The position numbers and the translations under genes were made by a program. Source: Coptis chinensis (lineage: Eukaryota > Streptophyta > Magnoliopsida > Ranunculales > Ranunculaceae). Taken from it: DNA of 64,000 nt. The DNA lies in NCBI GenBank assembly GCA_015680905.1, contig CM027377.1, positions 55,573,501 through 55,637,500 of the forward strand, read 5' to 3'. This document shows, one piece after another, positions 23,156 through 35,640 of the stretch (its first letter is position 1; every line of letters begins with the position of its first letter). The notes under the pieces are model-generated. The model saw only the letters and a list, made by a program, of their open reading frames with translations. It had not been told where the DNA came from and searched no databases.

Positions 23156-25450
23156 ATGTCTTGTTCATCATACTCTGGTGACATGTCTGCCTCCAAAGCT
23201 GGTGGCTCCTCCGCTACCGAATCCACCGTGATCTACGCCCCCGACCTCTAGATCATCGCACCGCAGTAGAGTCTAGATCTTACGCCCCTCGCCAACCACT
23301 TGAGTCTTTCTCCTCAGAGTCATCCCGTGGGGCCGCTATTCCATCCACCTCTGATAGACCCTCTAGGCTGTCTTCTCCTCCCTCTCATTACCGCCGACCC
23401 AACCTGGTAGTTGTAAAAGTTGCCTACGACATCCCTGAGGATGTGGTATCAGAACATTTGCCTGTGGTCACTCATTTTTCCCATTTAGTACTGCTGCGGC
23501 CAGGGTTTTTAGTAGCCACAGTGGGGCAAATAACGGCTGGCCTCCGCTTCCCCTTATCCTTGTTAGATGTTGAAGTCTGCAATCATTTTAATATTCTTCC
23601 GTGCCAAGGCATCGGCAACTTCTGGCGAATCATGTTCGCAACCAACTACTACAATACCACAAATACCCTTCTAATTTCCCTTTAGGACATCACGTCCCAC
23701 TATTTTATCAAGAAAAGCACCAAGGTCGGGAGCGTGGGGTATCAATCCTTCTGCGTGCATCCGCAGAAGAAATCATTTTTTATTCGCGTCACCACCTCCG
23801 ACAAGGTCTTGCATCATTATCCCCTCTACGTGTCTGGGAACTTCCTCTCCGCTGCTCTCCCCCTTGAATTATCTTTGAGGCACTCCCATTTTATCTGCCG
23901 CGGTGAGTTGAGTCGATTGCCTTGTTGGTTTCACATTCTATTATCTCCTTGACATATCTTTTCCTCTGCTTTTCAGGGTGGAACCAGGATTCCCACTCCC
24001 AGATATACGCTGGTGTTTCCTCCGCGACTTTCACCAGACTCCGCAGCCTAGAGGTCAATCAGTGTGACATCCTCGGCATTAACCTTGACAAAGGGAGTCC
24101 ACTCCTCCGAGACCCATCTCTCAAAGACATCGGCCAATACCGCGACCCTCTCTACCTTCTACCCCCGCCCAAAAAAAGGAAACCCAAACCATCTCCCCCT
24201 AAGAAACGGAAGGCGAAACCCACAGCCCATCGGTCCTTTAGGTATACCACAAAGATTTCCCGCAGCCAAGCTCTTGCTGGAAAGGCCGCCGCATCCAAAA
24301 CTTGTAAGCCCTCCACTGGTTCTTTCTCAGTCCCCCCCTGCTACTGTCCCCTGGTCGTATTTTTTCATAGATGACTGGGACGATGATTTTGCCCCCCCTG
24401 CAGGCACCTCTGACAACATGGATGTTACCAAACTCAAGCTTTAGGACAGCAACTCCGATGGTGATGCGCCGGCTACGAACCGTAAGGGCCCTCCTGCAAA
24501 GAAGGCCAAGATTACTGCCCCGACAGCCCCTGCACCTTCCTCTCGACCTTCATCACTGCGGCCGTCCACCCGTGCACTGACAAAGAGGCGGTTCAAATTA
24601 GTCCCTTGCCCGACGGGCCCGCAGAGAACTCGCATCCCCATTTCAAGGCCAGAGACCGCGACGTCACCACGCGTGACTCCGCTATGGATAATCCAGCAGT
24701 GGCTGCGTCTCTCTTCTTCAGCTCCTACCTTCCTAGGGACCAAGCGTATGGGGATTTCGCCTTCGCCTCTCACCGAAAGTGGTGATATACATTATCGGGA
24801 AATGGGTATGCACCCCATCCCTCTCTATTCCCTCTTAATTGTTTCTCGTTTTCTAACTTGGTCTGGCCCCTTCACCGAAGTCCGATGTGGGTTATGAGAT
24901 TTCGCGCCTAACCAACACCCCTCGACACGCTCGAAGTCCGGTGGAAAGCTAAGATTCACGGCCCCACTGGGTGGAAAGCAAAATGCTTCAACTTGAGATG
25001 GAAAGGGATGAGGCCCGTGACACGCGCTCTTAAACATCACAAGGAGCTCCAATGCACCGAGGAAGCCTACAAGGAGTATGTGGTGCGCCGCTTCTCGACT
25101 AGAGAACCGTGAGGGAAGCCGACAGGTCACCAAGGCGCACTTGGAACAATCACTAAACACTTCAAAGAAGATAGCTCGAGAACTAAATCAGTAGCTAGAA
25201 GCACTTACCGCCGTCCGGGCGCTCTTCTTCCCGACCCATCTTTCGCTTTGGCTTCAATTTGAATCCACGGACATCCCCGGCCCCCCGAGATGGAAGCCGT
25301 TGCCATTCCTGGGTGTCTTCGCCCCCATTGATGTGGGACTAATCCACCGATCGCGGCGGAGGAGGGCGGTCACCGCAGATGCCTTGGGCATCCGAAATGA
25401 AATGTATCTAATTTTCACTTTGTCCGTTGGCCTAGCTACAGACAAGCTTG
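23156..25450 (+). pseudogene. Antisense extra ORF of the split T1 Tat element (gypsy-type transposon domain)
   Basis: Start ATG at 23156 ('MSCSSYSGDMSASKAGG'), then a Ser/Pro-rich N-terminus. Domain region 23410-23900: 'VVSEHLPVVTHFSHLV', 'FPLSLLDVEVCNHFNILPCQ', 'MFATNYYNTTNTLL', 'VGYQSFCVHPQKKSFFIRVT' and 'YPLYVSGNF', closely matching the copy at 12730-13210 and resembling Pfam PF04195. A likely 74-bp intron with GT...AG ends lies at 23903-23976. Later come a Lys/Pro-rich stretch (24165-24230, possible nuclear signal), 'RDSAMDNPAVAASLF' (24675-24720) and coiled-coil pieces ('MLQLEMERDEARD', 24980-25020). It is broken by stops and frameshifts. Role unknown. Confidence 0.7.
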
Positions 25451-25517
25451 TATCCGATGTTTTGATACTTTAACTTTTTAGGTTCAACCCCCGAGTTTGG
25501 ATTTTTGGGCACTCCTT

Positions 25518-26609
25518 TGATAAGAGCCCAAAACTGTAGTTTTAACCCTTAACAATCATATTTTTTAGACCAATTATGTGAGTAATAATTAAGAGTTAAT
25601 ATCGACACGTGTTTTTATCGTTGTGTTTCAAAGTCACTTATGTGCGTAAATGTGCCACCTTGATGAGATAAAGGAGCAATGGTTGGTTGCTAAGGAGTTA
25701 TGTGATTAAAGGCCAAGATTCAAGAAGACAAGGCCTTTGTAAAGCCTACTCAGACCTTGGAAAGTCAAAGTCCACGTGGGCAGAAACAGTGCACAAAGTC
25801 AGTAGAACTTCCGAAGACCGTATCTTTGGACTCATACCTTGGAATTGGGCCTACCTTATGTCAAAACGACCTACTCGGGAAGAGCTTTCTAATGGTCCAA
25901 GCTTTGGCCCCAATCAGAGGAGTAGAAGTGGACTAAAAGTCTGTTGAAGCCGAATCCAGCTGAAGAGCCCTTTTTGGACTACAGAAATTGGGTTTTGGGC
26001 CCGATTTTCCAGCCCAAAACATGGTTCCAAGCCCATGCACGATTTTTGGATCTGAGTTCCTCCTTATCAACAAAGAAAACTTAACTCTAAAGATATCTAG
26101 GAGCTTAGGATAGAAAGTAGCCATTAGAATAGCTTCTAGATCTAGTTTTAATGGTTTTTAATTAAGTTTAGTTTCATTTCATTTCTTGTTTTAGATTAAA
26201 CCTTTAAAATATTGTTATTCCTTTGATTAGATTAATAAAATAGTTTATTATTATTCAATTTGTTTTTTTTGTCATTACATTTATAGATCTAGTTTAAATT
26301 CTTGTTGATATCATTTCTTAATTATTAATTAGATTTCAAGTATTGTTTGTTAAATTAGTAAAGTTGGAATCTTGATATTATGTTTAGTTTAGATTCATAT
26401 GGAAATGATTGCGGAATGATTCTCGGCTAACCCTCCATTAGAGGGGGTTGAGAAGCCTTGATGAAAGCTTGATTCCGATTATCACAGAGTTGTCGTAATC
26501 CCTATTCCACTCTAGAAACGATTAATTCACCATGAGAATGGGTTTAATCATTCACATGCTAGTTATGAATTGGTAGAAGTGTCATGTGAAATTAGGGATT
26601 AGGAAGAAC
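25518..26609 (+). mobile_element. A-type LTR, 3' end cut
   Basis: Starts TGATAAGAGCCC at 25518 inside the T1 element and stops at 26609, exactly where an oppositely oriented A-type LTR ends. The missing part is about the last quarter of the LTR. Confidence 0.75.
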
Positions 26610-28081
26610 TGATAAACGTAAAATTGAATAGTCTACTTACGAAATGAACAATGAAACTCAAAACGTAAGTAAACTAAAACTATTCTTAAGTCTCTATGTT
26701 TATCAAAGATTTCTCTACTCTCAATCCCTTGAGATATAGTGGAGTAAGAGGTTCGTTCCACTCCTAGTGCTCTAGCATGGAATGTTTTCTAATCTAATTA
26801 GTCGGTCTTAAGTCTAATGAGAGTTTTATGAGGGGAATTATACTAACGATGCAATATAAAATTGATTATTTTAATTTGAACTACTTAATGCTATGGAAAT
26901 ATGATTGTTTTTTTAATCTAGATAAAGGATTAGAGGGTATTTGAATCCACATCGAATCCAACTTAATAACCTAGCATAGATTGTTGTATCTCGATTCTTA
27001 CGTTCTTACGGCAAGAATTTCGAGTTCTAATCCCTAGTGTTCGTGGCATTTCTACCAAATACTAACTAGTATGTGAGGTCGCCCACCCATTCTCATGGCT
27101 TAAACACGACCTTCTAGAGTGGAATAGAATCTACAAACAATTCTACACTAACAACTAAGTTTTCATCAAGGCTTCATCAACCCCTCTAATGGAGGTTTTA
27201 GCCTTGATTCATCAAACAAACATTTTCCATTGAATCTAAACTAAACATAATGTAAAGAATTGAAATTTACTTAATCAAACAATAATGACATCTAATTTAA
27301 TGACTAAAATGAAATAAGAACAAGAATTGAAATTAGATCTAGAAATGGAAATGACAAAAATTGAAATTGATAAAAATACTACTTTATTGATCTAATCAAA
27401 TGAAGAACAAGATTCAAAGGTTTAATCTAATACAATGAATTGAAACTAATTAAACTAAGTTCTAAAACTAATTAATGGAGGCTAACTAATCTAGGTCTAA
27501 CTATCTACCATTAACAAAGAGTGAAGCTTTGGTTTTTATACTCTTAGATCCAAAAATCGTGCATGGGCTTGGAGCCGGTTTTTGGGGGCGGAGAATCAGC
27601 CCAAACCCAATTCTTTCAAAATTCAAAAGGCCTCTTCAGCTGCAGTTCGCTTCAATAGACTTTTCGTCCACTTGTGCTCCTCTGATTGGGTCAAGGCTTG
27701 GACCATTGGAAAGCTCTTTCCGAGCCGGTCGTTTTTACATAAGGTAGGCCCAATTCCGAGGTCTGAGTCCAAAGATATGGTATTCGGAAGTTCTATTGAC
27801 TTTGTGCACTATTTCTGCCTTCGTGGACTTTGACTTTGCAGCTTTGACCGGGCTTTAGAAAGGCTTTGTCTTCTTGAATCTTGGTCTTTAATCACGGAAC
27901 TCCTTAGTAACCGACCTTTGCTCCTTTATCTCGCTAAAGTGGCACATTTCTGCACATAATGGACTTTGAAACCCGAATGCATAAAACAAGTAATCGTTGT
28001 TAACTCTTAATTATTACTCACATAATTGGTCTAAAAGTATGACATCGCTATGGTTAAAACTACAGTTTTGGGCTCTTATCA
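26610..28081 (-). mobile_element. 3' LTR (A-type) of the minus-strand Athila element
   Basis: 1472 bp; the minus strand starts TGATAAGAGCCC (28081) and ends TTATCA (26610). It is preceded on the minus strand by 'tgtttgtgggtggtt', equivalent to 'tgtttggatgtggtt' before the LTR at 57836, which marks it as a 3' LTR. It is the most complete A-type LTR in the window. Confidence 0.8.
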
Positions 28082-29060
28082 AACCACCCACAAACAGCAT
28101 TTTGCTTTGTCCTCAAGCAAAGATGAGAAATTAGAATAAGTGACCAAAATGGAGTTCTATCTACGTTCATTTCACGAAAGTGCGATTGCATTGACCATAT
28201 GCAACAAGGCCTTTAAACCACTAGAAATTCCCTAGTGGGACGAAGTTATAGCCTCGCGGAGAGTTTTCCAAGTGAAGGTACTCACAAACTTCATCTATAC
28301 TACAAATCCACTAAGAAATAAAACTATTCTTTCCTTATTCATGCTCTAAATTAACTATACCTCTCACTAGCAATGCATATAGAGTAATCAAGTCTAAAAC
28401 CTAAGCTAATATATGCATAATAATCAATCATCTACAATAAACATATATACAATGAGTAATACTATGAAATGCAATAGCAGTGTTCGTTTTCCAAAACTCG
28501 AATAGCATCCTTAAGTAGGTTCTCATAATAATAGTCAAGATACAACACTCGATTTTTTCCACTCAAGTTTCATTTACTCTAGTCAAAGGTGGGCACACTT
28601 TTACCTTACAATCTCAATGACACACAAGGAAGCCGGAGTCGATCAAACACATCCATCACTTATTATCACACTAACCTATTCCTAATTGAGCTAGAGGTCT
28701 TTATTAGGTGTTTCGGGATTAGGAGATGGTTTAAGAAGGAAGGATATGGATATTCAAAAGGACAAGTCCGAGATAAAAGAGTCTTCATATTATGTAACTA
28801 GAGAAAACCTTGTTATTTACTTTTGCTTCTACACTTTGTTTCCATCCTTAGCCATATTTTTTTTTTTCTTTGGCTTTTGACTCCTTTTATTCTATTTTTT
28901 GGAGTTTTTATTTTATTTCTATTTTTATTTTTCTTTTCTTTGGATGGAAACTTCTTTTCTTTATTTTCTGAAGCAACTAACTAATTTTTGTTTACACATG
29001 TTTTTCTCTTCTTCTTTCTTCCTCATTCTATTCTCAGACTTATTCTAAATTGGGTAGGTT
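28082..29060 (-). other. Athila 3' non-coding region next to the LTR
   Basis: Aligns in reverse with 56850-57835 of the plus-strand Athila element (for example the block around 28200-28260 with 57600-57700). It contains the 'ttgaggacaaagc...tgttt' motif by the polypurine tract and long T-rich runs (28856-29040). No gene. Confidence 0.6.
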
Positions 29061-32000
29061 GTTTTTTTTTTTATTTTGTTTTGTTTTTGTGTGGTAAAGG
29101 ATTTGTGGTTTATGAAAGGCTAAAGAAAGGCTCAGAGGGCTTAATTTTAGCGGAAAATAATTCATAGGTTTGAATTTCGGGCTATTTCGATCCAACGAGG
29201 GCCTAAATTCTCGCTTAGGATATGGTTTAGTGATCAAGCAAGTGGACGTGTGGATTTGTCTATCCGATTTTACTTCTCCCTTGTGTCATTTCTCAAATGT
29301 TTCACTCTTATAAGGCTTTAGGCTATATTCTCACAGATTTTGTAGAATAAGTACTCTAGCCTAGATTTCTTTAAACTTATCATCGCTAACAATCATAGAT
29401 ACTCATGTAATATATTTATAGATAGATACAAAGATTATTACCTACATATTAACCTAAGTTTCTAAAAATTATTCTAATGCAAAAGCTACATGAGACTTCT
29501 AGATTGTTAAGAGCATAGAGAAAGAAAACAATACCAATATTCCTAAGTGTATAGCATAACTTATTTATTTATATTTTGAATTTTTGAAATTTTAACTAGA
29601 AAACAAATGCATATTATACATATCTATATCCTAACAGATGCCTTTAATTACACGTGTTTCTATGCCCCCAAACAAGAATCATGCTTTGTCCTCAAAGCAT
29701 TTAAATAAAGAGGGTAGGAAAAATACCATGAAGCGCCGCGGAAATTCAGGAATATCCGCGAAAACAAGGTTAGAACGCATCTTAATATAGGAAATAAAAA
29801 CCGACGCGAACTCTATAAGAGTTCCACCCATTATGGGGTTAACAAGAATCAAATTGCTTGGGACATAAGCAGACACTAACTAGAATTAAAATTACCTTAT
29901 CTCCTAGGGACATGCATATTATCTACCCAATAGCATCATGGGTCTTGTATTTCAAATGGGCATGGCAAGTCCAAGAACAATTGTTAGCAAGAACCATAAG
30001 CGGTTCCCGCCTACGTGTGTGATCACCTCGTGAAACCAAGCACCATAAGTAGTGCTTTGAAACAAATCTTCAAAGACTGTTCCGGTATTAATGTAGGAGA
30101 TGTCATCTCAAAATACGCCTCGAACACCGCAAATCACCCGGGAACAACCCGCAGAAAAATTGGAATTTTCCGTGGTTCACAGAAGGCGGGCGCTGGTGCG
30201 CTAACTTCAGCTGGTCGTCGCCTCGATGATTTTGGGATTCCAGTGTTTGATCATGAAAAGCGCCTCCCCGGTTTGTATTTTTTTTTTTCAAGGGAGCGAG
30301 GCGGGGTAAGAATAGGAAGTTTAGTGATCAAGCATGGAAAACCAAACACCCCACCCCCAAACAAATTTTTGAAAACAAGTTTGTTATTTTGTTTTGTTTT
30401 TGTAACAGGTAAAGGAATTGTGGTTTATGGAAGGCTAAAGAAAGGCTCGTGAGGGGCTTAATTAGCGAAAATAATTCATAGGTTTGAATTTCTGGCTATA
30501 TCGATCCAAAGAGGGCCTAAATTCTCGCTTAGGATATGGCATAGTGATCAAGCAAGTGGACGTGTGATTTCTCTATTTGGAATATACTTCTCCCTTGTGT
30601 CATTTCTCAAATGTTTTGCTCATATAAGGCTTTAGGCTATATTCTCACAGGATTTGTAGAATAAGTACTCTAGCCTAGATTTCAGAAACTTACTGCTAAC
30701 AATCCTAGATACTCATGTAATATATTTATAGATAGATGCAAAGATTATTACCTACATATTAACCTAAGTTCCTAACAATTATTCTGATGCAAAAGCTACG
30801 TGAGACTTCTAGATTGTTAAGAGCATAGAGAAAGAAAACAATACCAATATTCCTAAGTGTATAGCATAAACTTATTTATTTATATTTTTGAAATTTTTAA
30901 CTTGAAAACAAATGCATATTATACATATCTATATCCTAACAGATGCCTTTAATTACACGCGGTTTCTATGCCCCCAAACAGAAGAAGTATGCTTTGTCCT
31001 CAAAGCATTTAAATAAAGAGGGTAGAAAAATACCATGGAAATGCGGAAATTCGGAACGTCCGCAAAACAAGGTTAGAACATACTAATATAGGAAATAAAA
31101 AACCGACGAACTCTATAAGAGTTCCACCCATTATGGGGTTAACAGAATTAAATTGCTTTGGGACATAAGCGCACAATAACAAAACTAAAAACTTACCTTA
31201 TCTCCCGCTTTTAAGCATCCTCCTCCTCATTAAAGAGATGAGGTTCCTTCAAGATCCCCGCCACCCATTATAACTTGCCAAGCTTGCCGCCATTTATCAT
31301 CTACTAATGCTAACTGTTAAGTTGTTATTATGTCCGACGGGATGTACGGGCACCAAATGAGGTCGCGACCGCCATCCCGCCAAGTCATTATTTGCAATGA
31401 GCTTAACCACCAATGGTGGGTTCATTGGTGGTCTCATGACTTCAACCCTTCCAAATCGGAATTGTGCACGCAATACGTAAACAACTACGCATGATGATGC
31501 TTTTACCAACACGCATAAGAAGATACTTACGACTCATGGTTTGGGCTCTCTTAAGACTAGCGACTAAAACTCGGGGAATGTCATATCGGGCGACGCCCCT
31601 CGCCTAAAGCGAGGAAAATGTCACCAACAAGATCGTTTGTAGAAATGAATCGCCATTCCCCAAAATATTCATCGATGAATAACATGGTGGTGCTTCTACG
31701 TTTAGGAAAGGCTACCAAGGGCAATGCTATATCGCCGGTCCATTACTCAAATACCCCCTCCCTCATAATACTCATGGAAATATGTATAATCATAAAGATA
31801 TGCATTATCGGTCATATATGCCCACGTGTGAACAGGATCATGTATTGGTAATCTTGAAACTAAAGCGACCACATGTTTATTGAATTTATGTGTCGTGGTC
31901 ATCGACTACTGACGGAGAAGTTCTTGTTCTCCATCCCGACATAATAGAATTTAACGGGTCGAGAAATAAGCGAGAAGCTGTGGTGAATATGAATCGTCAT

Positions 32001-32330
32001 CACTTACCAAAGAGATGACGCCATCCTAATCGGCAGATCCCGGTCGAACCAATGTCCATAGGTCTCGGTTCCCAACACGCCTTCGAAAAGACTGTTTCGG
32101 TATGACTATAGGAGATGTCATCTCAACGACTCCTTGAACAGTTCCAAAATCCTAGAATGACCCTAAAAATTGGATTTTCCGTGGTTCACAGATGGCAGGT
32201 ATGCTGGTGCGCCGGGGGCGCTGGTCGCGCCGCGGGTTTTAGGATTACAGAGTTTTGCTGGTCAGCAAGGAGGGCGTGGGTCACGCCTGAGTTTTAGAAT
32301 TACAGAGTTTAGCGGATCGCGCTCAAGGAG
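29060..32330. repeat. Tandem duplication of the Athila 3' region
   Basis: Two copies: 29080-30290 and 30395-32240. Matching landmarks: 'ggtttatgaaaggctaaaga' (29107 and 30420), 'atatttatagatagat' (29409 and 30719), 'tgctttgtcctcaaagcatt' (29682 and 30983), and 'ggaattttccgtggttcaca' (30162) against 32170. The second copy holds about 800 bp (31200-32080) not present in the first. No gene supported; ORFs such as 30015-30452 are non-coding by composition. Confidence 0.65.
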
Positions 32331-34990
32331 GGCGCGGGTCGAGCTCTGACTAAACTTTGTGAAAGTGTACAGGGCGCAGGCGCGCTCGTAAGTGCTGAAA
32401 CAGGAGTTTAGAGGAAAAAGAAGGAAAAACTTGGAGTGAAAGGTGAGGGATGATGGTGGGGTGTAGTGTGGTTTGTTAGTGTAGAATGAAGGGGGTTTAA
32501 ATAGGTTCTGTGCTTCCAAAATGAATCGGCAAGTTGCCAAATTGTTTAAAGGCAATTTCCGGAAATAGAAAGATTCCAAACCCGAAAACGGAAACAAACC
32601 ATCTTCTTGATTTTCTAAAAATCCTGGTATCTTTTATACCGGATTTAGAATAGTAACTTCTAAACTCTCCTACATTTCATGCTACCACCAAACAATTCAT
32701 AGATATGCCGATATCGGCCAAATTCTTAACCTTTCCTCCAAGACAAATTTACAGCAGATGATCATATAACGAATTATATTAAAACTTAAATTTAAAACCA
32801 CACAACATAAACAAACACCTTAATATTTAAATTTAACAACTGAATTAAAATCCAACTAATAAAACAAAATCATGAAATAACAGCGAACACAAACTGATGG
32901 TGAAACCCTAATTATGTGATGAAGATGGACCCTAAGATGGAGATTGGCCCTGGGATGGAGAATGGCTTGAACCATCTGTCCTTTCGGGCGACGACGCCAT
33001 GCCTGCCGGACTAGGTCGGCAGAGTCCTCCACGGTGGCATGCGCCGAAGCATCTCTATTAGGAACAAGCTACCAGGCTTCCCTCACCCGAAAGTAATGCA
33101 TACCGGGCTTGTTGATGCCGGGTGGATAGTCTCCATGTTAGACAAGATATCGCCCTCAACCTTTTCGAGCATTTCAAGTCTCATCCGAAGGTTCGTTTGC
33201 TTTTTTCAACTAAAAATCTGTCTATCTCGGATATCTTCACAAATACCATAAACGCTAACGCTAAGCTAGTTTGCGTAAACACTTGCACGCGTGCTAAATT
33301 AGAACTACAATTATCTAATGCATCATCATCCGCACATGTCATATCTTCCCTTTCATCCTCGACTCAACAACCTTTCCTTCGACAACGCCACGCCTATTGG
33401 ATGCAAGCCGTGATAGATACTTGCATTAGAATCCAATTTGATCTTCATAGGAGCAGATTTTGCGATAGCTCTAAAGGAGAGCATGATCTTAGTGATCAAT
33501 AATGGAAGAGGGCAAGGTCTTTTCCCACTCCTCTAATCACATTAAACATTAAGTCAAGGATGTAGAAATTATACTTATTTGTTTGCAAAATCCAGAGAAC
33601 GCGACATTGCGGGCCGATATCATCGACTTTGTCTTTTTCCCGAGGACGTTCTTACCAATCCACCGAAGCCACGCTTGATTGGTTCTCGTGGTTGATCGGG
33701 GACGCGAATGAGATGTCGGATTGTATTCACCCTCCACGACAAGATCTTTCATCAAAGGGGAACTCCAGATAATCGATTCCTGAATTGTCATTACGAGATT
33801 GCTTTCTTGCGTAATTCCTAACAGATTCAGCCAACAATCGCCTCAAGCATTTCCTCCTCATTCCTCGCTACCTTTATAAAAATCATATCCCCTCCATTTC
33901 TCTTTTTATAAAACTGTTCTACCACATCATAGTGATAGACTCCTCAGCCGAAAGTACCACAGTCCATTCCAATCCCCTCCTAATCATCTCCATCGCAGAA
34001 ATGGCGCCGGGTCAGTCGGCAAAGAAACGCCAAGGTTCGCAAAATTTTTCGTCAGAGTGCCATTGAGTTTCGAGACAACTAATGGTTTTGTAGACCGGGG
34101 AGGCGAAGTTTGAAGAAAAGCAACTAAAAACAACGGTGTATGGGTGGTTACTTGAATTGGTGGCTGTTTTTCTGGAGTTAGGTTTGTGGTGGTAATGGTT
34201 TGGAGAAGACTTTAGTTGGATTTGAATTTCTTAGTGGGTGTAGTTAGGTTTCCTTTTTCTCTCTTTTTTTATTTTTTTTTTTTTTATTTTTATTTTTTTA
34301 TTTTGGTGTTTAAGGTTTGTTTTAAACCTTGGTAACGGGCGAGATTGAAAAGGAAAGAACTATGCTTTTGGGAAGGAAGGAGAGACGCAGACGTGACGCG
34401 TCCGGTTCAAGCAAGCCCAATTTGAATTCAAATTTTCCAAGTTTTCAATAATTTCAAATTGAATTTGCCGGGTCATATCGGCCCGATTTTGGCAAATGAG
34501 TTATGGAAATGATCGAGAGAATTCCAATCCAATGATCCATAAAACACTCAATTTCAGCCATGGGTGACTTAATAAGAAGGTGGAAAAACGCCGGCGCGTG
34601 TGTGACGAAGTTATGCTTAACGAAGGAAATCTAAGTTTTAGATTACGCCAACCCAATTGAACTACAAGTAATGGGCCTAAGCAACACAAATGGAAAGTTC
34701 GAGCAATCCAGATGGAAGATCGATTGCTTCCCCCCAAACAAATTTTAAACACAAAATTTGTTCTAACGTGGGTCGCTTTAAAGTCGATTCCTAAGACTTG
34801 TTGGATTGCTATTTCTATGATTAAGAATTTTTATTATTATTTATTATTTATTTTTTATTTTTTAGTTTATTATAAGAAAAACGAAAAACAATAAATACAT
34901 AATTCACCCCATGTAGGACATGACTCCAAAACCGGTGAAAACATGCAAAAGTGGGAAACGGAATTATGTTAACCGCGGACTTAGGGTTCC
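32330..34990 (-). other. Athila 3' region with possible decayed extra ORF
   Basis: No domain is recognised. On the minus strand several short coherent pieces between 33000 and 33990 ('FIKVARNEEEMLEAIVG', 'FNVIRGVGKDLALFH', a Ser/Gln-rich end 'DGSSHSPSQGQSPS') suggest a decayed sense-strand ORF downstream of pol, where Athila elements often carry a variable extra (env-like) ORF. Plus-strand pieces are equally open, so strand is uncertain. A 'tttgtttgggggg' motif lies at 34728-34740. Confidence 0.3.
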
Positions 34991-35149
34991 GTGACTTACA
35001 GCCACACACTCCATGGGAGGCCGGTTACTATCTAATGGTGCACTTACCACTATATGGAAGTGAAAGGAAGTACACCAATGACCAAGGTCAATCCTCATAG
35101 ACAGAGTGGTCCTATAAAAGGACTTCCTCTACATCGGGGACGTGGTTCG

Positions 35150-35640
35150 TGAAAATGTTTTAACCGTTGACCATTAACTTGAAAGGTACCGCTGTCATTT
35201 GGATTTACTAAGGTGATTGCCCCGTATAAGTGACTTCAAGAACTTAAAAGGACCAGACCAACGGGTTTTAGTTTCGGGAAAATATGTAGACGGAGTTGTA
35301 AAGCAAGACCTTTTGACCGACCACAAACTCCGCGCAAAGATTTTGCTTATCATGAACACGCTTCATCTTAGCTTTATAATCCTTTCATGAGATTGTAAGA
35401 ATCGCCACGGATTTCTTCAAGCTCATTCAATTGCTATTTCGCGTTTGACACCGCCTCATCAATATTGAAGTTAATGCTTTTATAGCCCACGTGAGCATTG
35501 TGCTCTAATTCAATCCGCAAATGACATGATTTCCCAAATACAAGCTCTAAAGCGGAGACATACCCTTGTGGAATAGTTTCTTTGAGCATCATTAAGTGTT
35601 TTACTTTCACAGATATTACATAAGGTACTTTGTCCACTTT
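35150..35640 (-). pseudogene. Integrase C-terminus, Athila element
   Basis: 'ALELVFGKSCHLRIELEHNA' (35490-35560) and 'GYKSINFNIDEA' are the end of the Athila integrase core region, followed by 'AEFVVGQKVLLYNS' and 'PGKLKPVG' (35250-35330) and 'NDSGTFQVNGQR' (35160-35200) of the C-terminal barrel. The catalytic D,D,E residues are absent: RNase H sequence joins directly at about 35600. Confidence 0.75.

Noticed and set aside
25254..25445. Minus-strand frame near the end of the antisense ORF
   Set aside because: Short, without homology; the plus strand has coiled-coil pieces of the antisense ORF here.
30015..30452. 145-codon plus-strand frame
   Set aside because: Lies in the duplicated Athila 3' region; the second copy (about 32080-32300) does not keep the frame.
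33039..33502. Plus-strand frames as a possible host gene
   Set aside because: Both strands are partly open and no domain is seen. The place fits the variable extra ORF region of the Athila element, so I kept only a weak note.
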